In this document: positions 53,577 through 61,751 of the stretch, in pieces
Position numbering within the stretch: the stretch's first letter is position 1
How the letters are laid out: the number at the start of each line of letters is the position of its first letter
From: Cellulomonas fimi
GTDB lineage: Bacteria > Actinomycetota > Actinomycetes > Actinomycetales > Cellulomonadaceae
Length of the DNA stretch: 64,000 nt
Assembly: GCF_028527925.1 (NCBI RefSeq)
Contig: NZ_JAPESW010000011.1
Span: 1-64,000 of the forward strand
Reading direction: 5' to 3'
Notes under the pieces: model-generated
The model's database searches: none
Seen by the model: only the letters and a program-made list of their open reading frames with translations
Told to the model about the DNA's origin: nothing
Program-made: the position numbers and the translations under genes

Positions 53577-55241
53577 ATGCCGCACGACGCGCACGCGCTC
53601 GACGAGCTGCAGGTCGATGGCGCGCCCCCGTCGGACGCGCCGCTGCATCACGTCTGGAACCGGTGCGTGGGTGCCGGCCGGGCCAACGAGGCGCTGCGCG
53701 CCGACTGGCAAGCGCACCTCCGCGAGGCCGTGGACGTGCTCGGAGTGCGCTCCGTGCGCTTCCACGGCCTGTTCCACGACGACATGTTCGTGTACCGCGC
53801 CACCTACGGCGGCGGCTTCGCGCCGCCCGAGGTCCTGCCCGAGCCGCCGATCACCTTCAGCTACGTCGACATGGTGTTCGACGCGATCCTCGACGCGGGC
53901 GCGCGCCCGTTCGTCGAGCTCGGGTTCATGCCCCGCGAGCTGGCCACGCAGACCGAGACGCTGTTCTGGTGGAAGGCGCACTGCAGCCCGCCCACCGACA
54001 TGGCGGAGTGGGTCCGCCTCGTGACCGAGACGGTCCGGCACTGGATCGAGCGGTACGGCCTCGACGAGGTGCGGGAGTGGCGGTTCGAGGTGTGGAACGA
54101 GCCCAACCTGGTGCCCCACTTCTGGACCGGCACCCGCACCCAGTACTTCGAGCTCTACGAGGCCACCGCGCGCGCCCTGAAGGCGATCGACCCGCAGCTC
54201 AAGGTCGGCGGACCGTCGACCTCCGTCTTCGTGCCCGACGCCCGCTACGCCGGCGAGACCTACGACCGCGCGGCCGAGTTCGCCACCGGCCAGGCGCCCG
54301 ACCCCGACGCGCTCGACTGGCAGCCGGTCTGGGTCCGCGAGCTCGTCGAGTACTGCGCCGAGCGGGACCTCCCGCTCGACTTCCTCTCCACCCACCTCTA
54401 CCCGACGGACTACGCGGCCGACGGGACCGGCAGCGGGTTCACGGCCATCCACCGCCACGTGGACGCCACCGAGCAGGACCTGCGCCTCATGCAGGACCTC
54501 ATCGCCGCGAGCCCGTACCCCGACGCCGAGCTGCACATCACCGAGTGGTCGAGCTCGCCGTCGAGCCGCGACCGCACGCACGACACGCTCTTCGCCGCCA
54601 CGTACATCACGCGCGCGTTCCTCAAGGGCGCCGCGCTCGCGGACTCGATCTCCTACTGGACGTTCACCGACATCTTCGAGGAGGGCGGCGCCGGGCTCGG
54701 CCCGTTCCACGGCGGCTTCGGGTTCGTCAACGAGCAGGGCATCCACAAGCCCACGTTCCACGCCGTCGCGATGCTGAACCGCCTGGGCGACCGCGTCGTG
54801 CACCAGGACGACCAGGGCATCATCACGCGCTCGTCTTCCGACGGCCGCGTGTCCGCGGTGTTCCTCCACTACCCCGCCGAGATGGGGACGCGCGGCGTCG
54901 AGCAGCACGACTCCTACGCCGCGACGCGCGCGTACCGGGAGATCGGGACGTCCCGCCGGGTCCACCACACCGTCGCGGGTCTCGAGCCGGGGACCGTCTT
55001 CCAGGTCGAGGTGCTCGACTGGGAGCACGGCAACGCCGCCGAGGCGTGGCACCAGATGGGCGAGCCGCTCAACCTCACCCGCGCCCAGACAGCCGCGCTG
55101 AAGTCCGTCGCGGACGACCTGCACCGGTGGACCGTCACGGTCCCGGAGTCCGGCGTCCTCGAGATCGACCTCGACCTCCCGGCCTGGGCCGTCGCCTCCG
55201 TCGCCCAGCTCTCCCCCGCGGCCGAGGTCGCCTCACGCTGA
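53577..55241 (+). CDS. GH39 beta-xylosidase
   Basis: A 554-residue (beta/alpha)8 enzyme of family GH39. The acid/base is Glu175 in FEVWNEPNLV and the nucleophile Glu323 in HITEWSSSPSSRD, both in typical GH39 contexts; RFHGLFHDDMFVYR and WRFEVWNEPN resemble XynB-type beta-xylosidases. A C-terminal beta-sandwich (about 420-554) ends the protein. GAAGGAGA precedes the ATG at 53577. It would hydrolyse xylose from xylo-oligosaccharides, a second activity beside the GH120 enzyme, possibly differing in chain length or substituent tolerance. It is the last gene of the regulator-strand operon, followed by a strong hairpin. No signal peptide. Confidence 0.92.
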   Translation: MPHDAHALDELQVDGAPPSDAPLHHVWNRCVGAGRANEALRADWQAHLREAVDVLGVRSVRFHGLFHDDMFVYRATYGGGFAPPEVLPEPPITFSYVDMVFDAILDAGARPFVELGFMPRELATQTETLFWWKAHCSPPTDMAEWVRLVTETVRHWIERYGLDEVREWRFEVWNEPNLVPHFWTGTRTQYFELYEATARALKAIDPQLKVGGPSTSVFVPDARYAGETYDRAAEFATGQAPDPDALDWQPVWVRELVEYCAERDLPLDFLSTHLYPTDYAADGTGSGFTAIHRHVDATEQDLRLMQDLIAASPYPDAELHITEWSSSPSSRDRTHDTLFAATYITRAFLKGAALADSISYWTFTDIFEEGGAGLGPFHGGFGFVNEQGIHKPTFHAVAMLNRLGDRVVHQDDQGIITRSSSDGRVSAVFLHYPAEMGTRGVEQHDSYAATRAYREIGTSRRVHHTVAGLEPGTVFQVEVLDWEHGNAAEAWHQMGEPLNLTRAQTAALKSVADDLHRWTVTVPESGVLEIDLDLPAWAVASVAQLSPAAEVASR

Positions 55242-55276
55242 CGCGTCGACCTCGGGCAGTCCGAACCACCGCAGAC

Positions 55277-55316
55277 ACACGAACGGCTCCGAGCCGAAGC
55301 CCGGAGCCGTTCGTGT
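55277..55316. terminator. Strong bidirectional terminator between GH39 and tRNA-Leu genes
   Basis: The arms ACACGAACGGCTCCG (55277-55291) and CGGAGCCGTTCGTGT (55302-55316) pair perfectly over 15 bases with a ten-base loop, 36 bases after the GH39 stop and 17 bases beyond the tRNA 3' end. Confidence 0.8.
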
Positions 55317-55332
55317 TCGCTGTCTCAACGAG

Positions 55333-55415
55333 TGTCCGGAGGGGGACTTGAACCCCCACGCCCTTTCGGGCACTAGCACCTCAAGCTAGCGCGTCTGCCA
55401 TTCCGCCACCCGGAC
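55333..55415 (-). tRNA. tRNA-Leu (anticodon GAG)
   Basis: The 83-base gene folds as a class II tRNA. Acceptor GTCCGGG pairs with TCCGGAC (G7 with U66), followed by discriminator A. The anticodon stem CTAGC/GCTAG encloses the loop TTGAGGT, giving GAG, which reads CUC and CUU leucine codons. A long variable arm (CCCGAAAGGGC) and T arm GGGGGTTCAAGTCCCCC are present. CCA is not encoded. Confidence 0.95.
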
Positions 55416-55569
55416 AGGTGGACCGTCCGGGGGCCCGTGGGCTCCCTCAGGTGCGGCAGAAAAGATAGCACGGTGCGGCGGTCGGGCATGCATCGGCCCC
55501 GGGGTGCAGACTGACGCCACAGGCGCGGGGCACCAGCGCCACGACCGAGTCCGACGTGGCGGGGGGTTC

Positions 55570-56793
55570 ATGGCCGAGGCGACCGGCACCGGGAGCAAGG
55601 GGCTGACCGGCCCGAGCAACCCGGCGGCCCGCAAGGTGGCAGGGGCGCGGCGCAACCCCAGCGTGTACGGGGTCGAGCACACCGCGCCGCACTGGCTGCG
55701 CGTCATGGCGGGCGTGTCGTGGCGGCTGCTCGTCGTGCTCGCGGCCGTCGCGCTCGTCTTCTACGCCACGTCGCGCGTGCAGCTGCTGTTCATCGCGGTG
55801 TTCCTCGCGTTCGTGTTCTCCGCGGTGCTCCGCCCGATCGTGGACTTCCTGTCGCGGTTCATGTGGCGCGGACTCGCGACCGCGCTCGCGATCCTGGGCG
55901 GCATCCTCTTCTTCGTCGGGCTCCTGACCTACATCGGGTACTCGATCGCGAACCAGTGGAACGACCTCACCAAGCAGTTCAGCGACGGCATCTCGCAGAT
56001 CACGGACTTCCTGGAGAGCGGCGCGCTGCCGTTCACGATCACGAACGACCAGATCGCCGAGTGGATCGGGAACGCGCAGCAGTGGGTGCAGGACCACGCG
56101 GGCGACCTCGCGTCGCAGGCCGCCGCCGGTGCCGGCTCCGTGGTCGAGATCTTCACCGCGCTGGCGCTCGCGATCTTCTGCACGGTGTTCTTCCTGGCGC
56201 GCGGCCAGGAGATGTGGACGTGGTTCCTCAACCAGCTGCCCACGCGGTTCCGCGAGACCTGGAAGGTCGCGGGCGGCGCAGGCTGGTACACGTTCTCCGG
56301 CTACACGCGCGGCACGGTCATCATCGCCGTCACCGACGGGCTGCTCGCGTTCATCCTGCTGACGATCCTGCGGGTGCCGCTCTCGGCGCCCCTCGCGGTG
56401 CTCGTCATGATCGGTGCGTTCATCCCGCTGGTCGGCGCACCCGCGGCCATGATCGTCGCGATGATCGTCGCGCTCGCCGCGAACGGGCTGTGGTCCGCGG
56501 CGATCGTCGGCATCGGCATCGCGCTGATCGGGCAGTTCGAGGGGCACATCCTGCAGCCGCTCGTCATGGGCAAGCAGGTGTCCCTGCACCCCGTGGTCGT
56601 CGCCCTCGCCGTGACGGCCGGGACGCTCACCGCCGGCATCCTCGGCGCCGTCATCGCCGTGCCGCTCGTGTCCGTCGTCTGGGCGATCTTCTCCCGGCTG
56701 CGGACGCTCGAGCCGCCGATGGACGAGGACGAGGCGGACGACGAGGTGCGGCCGGCGACCGACGAGGAGGCGGCAGGCACACCGCGCGGCTGA
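55570..56793 (+). CDS. AI-2E family transporter
   Basis: A 407-residue membrane protein of the AI-2E/UPF0118 family. Eight helices are arranged in the usual way: two at the N-terminus (LLVVLAAVALVFYATSRVQLLFIAVFLAFVFSAVLRPIVDFL), an outside loop with amphipathic helices (about residues 140-190), and a C-terminal block with IGAFIPLVGAPAAMIVAMIVALAANGLW and GQFEGHILQPLVMGKQVSLHPVVVALAV, the family signature. The acidic tail DEDEADDEVRPATDEEA is disordered. Characterised relatives export signalling compounds or exchange Na+/H+; the role here is unknown. The ATG at 55570 follows a G-rich tract; the longer frame to 55504 lacks support. Confidence 0.88.
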   Translation: MAEATGTGSKGLTGPSNPAARKVAGARRNPSVYGVEHTAPHWLRVMAGVSWRLLVVLAAVALVFYATSRVQLLFIAVFLAFVFSAVLRPIVDFLSRFMWRGLATALAILGGILFFVGLLTYIGYSIANQWNDLTKQFSDGISQITDFLESGALPFTITNDQIAEWIGNAQQWVQDHAGDLASQAAAGAGSVVEIFTALALAIFCTVFFLARGQEMWTWFLNQLPTRFRETWKVAGGAGWYTFSGYTRGTVIIAVTDGLLAFILLTILRVPLSAPLAVLVMIGAFIPLVGAPAAMIVAMIVALAANGLWSAAIVGIGIALIGQFEGHILQPLVMGKQVSLHPVVVALAVTAGTLTAGILGAVIAVPLVSVVWAIFSRLRTLEPPMDEDEADDEVRPATDEEAAGTPRG

Positions 56794-56834
56794 CGCGCCG
56801 TCCTCACGGCCGTCGCAGGGTGACGACCCGGCGG

Positions 56835-57719
56835 TCAGGCCAGGGCGCGCTCGACGGCGGCGTCGAGGTCGCCGCGCACCTCCGCAGGAACGTCGAGCAG
56901 CGGCGCCGGGAGCGGCCCGAGGTCGAGGCCCACGTGCCGGGCGACCGGACCCGCGAGGCGCATCGCACCCCAGCGCGCACCGAGCGCGGTGAGCGGGGCG
57001 AGCCGCTCGGTCCAGGTCTCGACGAGCGCCGTGTCACCGGCCGTCGCCGCGGCCGCGGTGGCCACCCACGGGCGGGGCAGGACGCCCGCGAGGCCGCTGT
57101 GCCACGTCCGGGCACCCGCGAGCAGCGCCTGCACGCCCAGCGCGTCGCCGCTGAAGCCGACCTCGACGTGCGCAGGGACGCCGGCGAGGAGCGCGGAGCA
57201 GCGGGTGCGGACGTCGTCCGCGTCGAGCCCGCGGTCCTTGAGCCCGCCGATGCCGGGCAGCGCGGCGATGGCGAGGAGGTCGTCGACCGTGAGCTCCAGG
57301 CCCGTCGTGCGGGGGTTGTGGTAGATCCAGACGGGCACCTCGGCGACGGCCGCGACGTCCCGGTACAGCGCGAGCGCCTCGGCGGCGGTGAGAGGCAGGT
57401 ACGACGTCGTCGGCAGCAGCACGGCGTCGACGCCCGCGGCGCGCGCGGCGGCAGCATGCCCGAGCACGTCGTTCGTCGTCAGCGCGCCGATCCCGCACAC
57501 CACGGGCACCCGACGGTCGACCGCCTCGACCGCGGCGCGCGCGACCCGCGCCCGGTCGCCGCCACTCAGGTAGGCGAAGCCGCCCGTCGAGCCGAGCACC
57601 GCGACGGCGTCCGCGCCCGCCGTGACGGCGCGGTCCGCGAGCGCGGCCAGCACGCCGGCGGCGACGCCGCCGTCGGCGGTGCGCGGGGTGGGCAGGTACG
57701 CGGCGAGGGGTCCGAGCAT
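56835..57719 (-). CDS. Dihydrodipicolinate synthase-family aldolase
   Basis: A 294-residue (beta/alpha)8 class I aldolase/lyase. The Schiff-base Lys161 lies in IGGLKDRG and the conserved Tyr133 in VWIYHNPRTTG. LGSTGGFAYLSGGDRARV is the family's GTTGE..L loop, here with S and F in place of the usual T and E. Thus it is probably not the housekeeping DapA but a paralogue acting on another 2-oxo acid, such as a sugar acid. The ATG at 57719 starts at the conserved N-terminal strand (LGPLAAYLPTP). A 200-bp spacer with a 17-bp direct repeat lies between it and dnaE2 upstream on the same strand. Confidence 0.83.
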   Translation of the reverse strand: MLGPLAAYLPTPRTADGGVAAGVLAALADRAVTAGADAVAVLGSTGGFAYLSGGDRARVARAAVEAVDRRVPVVCGIGALTTNDVLGHAAAARAAGVDAVLLPTTSYLPLTAAEALALYRDVAAVAEVPVWIYHNPRTTGLELTVDDLLAIAALPGIGGLKDRGLDADDVRTRCSALLAGVPAHVEVGFSGDALGVQALLAGARTWHSGLAGVLPRPWVATAAAATAGDTALVETWTERLAPLTALGARWGAMRLAGPVARHVGLDLGPLPAPLLDVPAEVRGDLDAAVERALA

Positions 57720-57828
57720 GGGCGGGAGGCTAGCGAAGGCTGCCACCGGCCCCGCAGACCGCTCGCTGGCCGGTCGACGCATCGGCGTCCAGGGCGGAGA
57801 GCGGGTCACGGACGGCGGCAGTCGGCGT

Positions 57829-57892
57829 GCGCGGTGGTGCGGACGCGCGGTGCGCCAGGGCAAGGGCGCCGGTCGGCGCGGTGGTGCGGACG
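57829..57892. repeat. 17-bp direct repeat in the dnaE2 downstream spacer
   Basis: GCGCGGTGGTGCGGACG occurs at 57829-57845 and again at 57876-57892, each preceded by a GTCGGC within a few bases. It may be a remnant of local duplication. I see no gene in this 200-bp spacer (57720-57920). Confidence 0.8.
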
Positions 57893-57920
57893 GGCTCACG
57901 CGGGCGTCGGGCGTCGGCCG

Positions 57921-60900
57921 TCAGCGGAAGTCGCGGGACGTCGTGCGGACCTTGAGGGACAGGACGCCCAGGTGCTCGGCGACGAGGTTCGTGGCGCCGT
58001 CAGAGCGTTCGAGCCGGCCCCGGACGACGAGCGCCCGGGACGTGCGCGCGACCCGTCGGAACCGTTGCCACAGGCCCGCGGAGCACACGATGTTGAGCAG
58101 CCCCGTCTCGTCCTCGAGCGACAGGAACGTCACCCCGCCCGCGGTGCCGGGACGCTGCCGGTGCGTCACGACCCCCGCGACGGCGACGCGTCGCCCGGGC
58201 TCGTGGCGGAACGCGTCGACGACGCGCAGCACCCCCGCCTCGTCCAGGCCGTCGCGGACGAACTGCGTCGGGTAGGAGTCGACGGACACGCCCGTCGCCC
58301 ACACGTCGGCCGTCGCGACCTCGACGTCGCTCAGCCCCGGCAGCGTCGGCGCCGCGACCCCGACGCTCACCCCCGGCAGCGTGTCCGGCCCCTCCTGCGC
58401 GAGCGCCCCCGCCGCCCACAGCGCCTCGCGGCGGGTCGCGCCCAGGCTGTCGAGCGCTCCGGCGGTCGCGAGCGCCTCGACCTGCACGGTGGTCAGCCGG
58501 ACCCGTCGGACCAGGTCCCGCAGGTCGGCGAACGGGCCGTGCGCGACGCGCTCGTCGACGACCTTCTGCGCGACGTCCTCCCCCACCGACCGCACCGACG
58601 CGAGCCCCAGGCGCACCGCGAGCGACCGCGGCACGTCCGCGTCGGCGCCCGTGCGCACCCCCGCGGCGACGGCCGGACCGGTGCCGCTCGGCGCGGGGAC
58701 CAGCAGCGGCTCCCCGCCCGGCGGCGTCGGGCCGGTGCGCTCGACGCACGCCTGCACGTCGGACGCCTGCACGTCGGGCCGCAGCACCTCGATGCCGTGC
58801 CGGCGGGCGTCGGCGGCGAGGCTCTGCGGTGAGTAGAAGCCCATCGGCTGCGCCGCGAGCAGCCCCGCGTAGAACGCGGCCGGGTGGTACACCTTCAGCC
58901 ACGCGCTCGCGTACACGAGGAACGCGAACGAGTACGCGTGCGACTCGGGGAAGCCGAAGTCGGCGAACGCGCGCAGCTTCTCGTAGATCTGCTCCCCCAC
59001 GTCCGGCCCGATGCCGTGCGACGCCATGCCCGACATGAGCCGCCCCTTGAGCGCCTCCATGCGTTCCGTCGAGCGCTTCGACCCCATCGCGCGGCGCAGC
59101 TGGTCGGCCTCCGCGGGCGTGAAGTCGGCGACGTCGATCGCCATCTGCATGAGCTGCTCCTGGAACAGCGGCACGCCCTTGGTCTTCGCAAGCGACTTCT
59201 CCAGCAGCGGGTGCAGGTACGTGACGGCCTGCCGGCCGTGCGCACGCTCGATGTACGGGTGCACCGAGTTGCCCTGGATGGGCCCGGGGCGGATGAGCGC
59301 GACCTCGATGACGATGTCGTAGAACGTGCGCGGCCGCAGGCGCGGCAGCGTGCCCATCTGCGCGCGCGACTCGACCTGGAACACCCCGACGGTGTCCGCG
59401 GCGCTCAGCAGGTCGTACACCCGCGCGTCCTCCGCGGGCAGCGCGTGCAGGTCGAGCTTCTCCCCCTCGTGCTTCTCGACGTCCGTGAACGCGAGCCGCA
59501 GCGCCGTGAGCATCCCGAGCCCCAGCAGGTCGAACTTCACGAGCCCCGCGTCGGCGCAGTCCTCCTTGTCCCACTGCAGGACCGTCCGGCCCGGCATGCG
59601 CGCCCACTCCACCGGGCACACCTCGATCACGGGCCGGTCGCACATCACCATGCCGCCCGAGTGGATGCCGAGGTGCCGCGGCAGCCGCAGGAACCGGTCG
59701 GCCAGGTCGACGACGTGCTCCGGGATCTCGTCGAGGTCGCTCGCCGCGGGCGGCAGCACCGCGGGGACGACGTCGTGCCCGTCGGACGTCGCCAGGCCCG
59801 GCACCTCGGTGCCGCGGGGCGACCGCGTCAGCACCGGCGGCGGCTCGTAGGTGTTGCCCCACATCGACGCCTTGGCGCGGCGCCGCTCGTCGCGCGCGGT
59901 GCTGACGGCCGTGGCCCGGTCGTGCGGCTCGCCTCCCGCACCACGACCCTCCGGCGGCCACAGCCCGACGTGCCCGTCGTGCGGGCGGTCGGGACGACCG
60001 GGTGACCCGGCGCGGCCGTCGTGCGGGCGGTCCGGTCGACCGGGCGACCCGACGTGCCCGTCGTGCGGGCGGTCCGGGCGGCCCGCCGCCGGAACCCCCT
60101 GCGGTCCGGCGGCGGGGGTCTCGGTGGGGCGCCGCCGGGCGGACGGTCCCGGCGGGCCGGGCGGGTGTGGTGACGGGCGCGCCGGCGGCGGGGGTGCCGG
60201 TGCGGGCTGCGGCGGACGCAGGCTGCCCCAGCGCTCGATGGACTTCGCCCACGCGTCCTGCTGCCCGGCGTCGTACCCGAGGGCCCGGGCGGCGTCGCGG
60301 ATCGCCGAGCGCGGGCGGTACGAGATGACGTTCGCGACCTGCGCGGCGTGCGAGCGGCCGTGCTTCTCGAAGACGTACTGGATGACCTCCTCGCGGCGCG
60401 CGGACTCGATGTCGACGTCGATGTCCGGCGGCCCGTCGCGCTCGGGCGCGAGGAACCGCTCGAACAGCAGCCCGTGCCGCACCGCGTCGACGGCCGTGAC
60501 GCGCAGCGCGTAGCAGACCGCCGAGTTCGCGGCCGAGCCGCGGCCCTGCGCGAGGATCCCGTGGTCGCGGCAGAACTTCACGAGGTCGTAGACGACGAGG
60601 AAGTACCCGGGGAACCCGAGGTCCTCGATGACGCGCAGCTCGTGCGCGAGCTGCGCGTACGCGCCGGGCACGCGCTCGTCATCGGGCGGCCCGTAGAGCT
60701 CGAGCGCGCCCTGCCGGACGAGCTCGCGCAGCCATGTCGCCTCGGTGTGCCCGTCCGGGACCGGGTACGGCGGCAGCTGCGGCGCGACGAGCGACAGGTC
60801 GAACGCGCACTCGGCGGCGAGCGCCGCCGCCGTGCCGACCGCCGACGGGTGCCGCCGGTGCAGCGCGAGCATCTCCTCCGCGGACCGCAAGTGCGCGACG

Positions 60901-61751
60901 GGGGCCGCGGGCAGCCAGCCGTCGAGGTCCTCGACCGACGAGCGGGCGCGCACGGCCGCGAGCGCCGCCGCGAGGTCCGCGTCGCGCGGCGTCGCGTAGT
61001 GCACGTTGCCCGTCGCGACGAGCGGGAGGCGCGCGTCGGCGGCGAGCGAGGCGAGCGCGTCGGCCCGTTCCGAGTCGTACGGGTCGGCCGACGCGGTGAC
61101 CTCGACGGCGACGTTGTCCCGGCCGAACAGCGCGACGAGTCGGTCGAGCTCGGCGCGCGCCGCGTCCAGTCCGCCCGGCGCGACCCCGCCGACGCCCGAC
61201 GGGTCGCCGCCCGCGAGCGCGCGCCGCACGGACCCCTTGCGGCAGCCCGTGAGCACGAGCCACTGGCCCGCGGCGTTCGCGGCGAGCTCCTCCAGGCGGT
61301 AGTCCGCGGCACCCTTCTCGCCCGTGCGCAGGTGCGCCTCGGCGATCGACCGGGACAACGCCCGGTATCCCGCGGGTCCGCGCGCGAGCACGAGCAGGTG
61401 CGACGCGCGGGGGTCGGGCACGCCCGTCGGCGGGTCCAGCACCGGCAGCCCCGGCGTGGCGCGCGTGCGCTCCCGCGCGTGCTTGCGACCGTCGGGGGCG
61501 GGCAGGTGCAGCTCCGCGCCGAACGCGGTGGGCAGCCCGACGGCCTTCGCGGCCTGCGAGAACCGGACGACGCCGTACAGCCCGTCGTGGTCCGTCAGCG
61601 CGAGCGCGTCGAGGCCCAGCCGGGCGGCCTCCGCGGCGAGCTCCTCGGGCTGGCTCGCGCCGTCGAGGAAGCTGAACGCCGAGTGCGCGTGCAGCTCGGC
61701 GTACCGCGGCGGGAAGGGCGCACGGGTACGCGTCGGTGGGCTGTCAGTCAT
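57921..61751 (-). CDS. dnaE2: Error-prone DNA polymerase DnaE2 with a large Pro-rich insertion
   Basis: A 1276-residue C-family polymerase that performs translesion synthesis with ImuB. The PHP domain starts at YAELHAHSAFSFLDGA (about residues 15-30). The catalytic palm carries PPDIDVDIESARREEV, and the finger region HLGIHSGGMVMCDRP and LQWDKEDCADAGLVKFDLLGLGML are typical. A C-terminal OB domain ends DGATNLVAEHLG. Residues about 505-670 contain a Pro/Arg/Gly-rich insertion with three copies of a 14-residue unit (GSPGRPDRPHDGHV) that is absent from mycobacterial DnaE2, where only about 20 residues separate the same conserved blocks. The ATG at 61751 overlaps the imuB stop by eight bases (ATGACTGA). 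Confidence 0.93.
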   Translation of the reverse strand: MTDSPPTRTRAPFPPRYAELHAHSAFSFLDGASQPEELAAEAARLGLDALALTDHDGLYGVVRFSQAAKAVGLPTAFGAELHLPAPDGRKHARERTRATPGLPVLDPPTGVPDPRASHLLVLARGPAGYRALSRSIAEAHLRTGEKGAADYRLEELAANAAGQWLVLTGCRKGSVRRALAGGDPSGVGGVAPGGLDAARAELDRLVALFGRDNVAVEVTASADPYDSERADALASLAADARLPLVATGNVHYATPRDADLAAALAAVRARSSVEDLDGWLPAAPVAHLRSAEEMLALHRRHPSAVGTAAALAAECAFDLSLVAPQLPPYPVPDGHTEATWLRELVRQGALELYGPPDDERVPGAYAQLAHELRVIEDLGFPGYFLVVYDLVKFCRDHGILAQGRGSAANSAVCYALRVTAVDAVRHGLLFERFLAPERDGPPDIDVDIESARREEVIQYVFEKHGRSHAAQVANVISYRPRSAIRDAARALGYDAGQQDAWAKSIERWGSLRPPQPAPAPPPPARPSPHPPGPPGPSARRRPTETPAAGPQGVPAAGRPDRPHDGHVGSPGRPDRPHDGRAGSPGRPDRPHDGHVGLWPPEGRGAGGEPHDRATAVSTARDERRRAKASMWGNTYEPPPVLTRSPRGTEVPGLATSDGHDVVPAVLPPAASDLDEIPEHVVDLADRFLRLPRHLGIHSGGMVMCDRPVIEVCPVEWARMPGRTVLQWDKEDCADAGLVKFDLLGLGMLTALRLAFTDVEKHEGEKLDLHALPAEDARVYDLLSAADTVGVFQVESRAQMGTLPRLRPRTFYDIVIEVALIRPGPIQGNSVHPYIERAHGRQAVTYLHPLLEKSLAKTKGVPLFQEQLMQMAIDVADFTPAEADQLRRAMGSKRSTERMEALKGRLMSGMASHGIGPDVGEQIYEKLRAFADFGFPESHAYSFAFLVYASAWLKVYHPAAFYAGLLAAQPMGFYSPQSLAADARRHGIEVLRPDVQASDVQACVERTGPTPPGGEPLLVPAPSGTGPAVAAGVRTGADADVPRSLAVRLGLASVRSVGEDVAQKVVDERVAHGPFADLRDLVRRVRLTTVQVEALATAGALDSLGATRREALWAAGALAQEGPDTLPGVSVGVAAPTLPGLSDVEVATADVWATGVSVDSYPTQFVRDGLDEAGVLRVVDAFRHEPGRRVAVAGVVTHRQRPGTAGGVTFLSLEDETGLLNIVCSAGLWQRFRRVARTSRALVVRGRLERSDGATNLVAEHLGVLSLKVRTTSRDFR
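59964..60089 (-). repeat. Three 42-bp tandem repeats inside dnaE2
   Basis: Units begin at 59964, 60006 and 60048 with an exact 42-base period and about 80-90% identity. They encode GSPGRPDRPHDGHV-type repeats and keep the reading frame. Confidence 0.9.

Noticed and set aside
59964..60089. Regular repeats as a possible CRISPR or minisatellite array
   Set aside because: The 42-bp units are contiguous, have no spacers and keep the dnaE2 reading frame.
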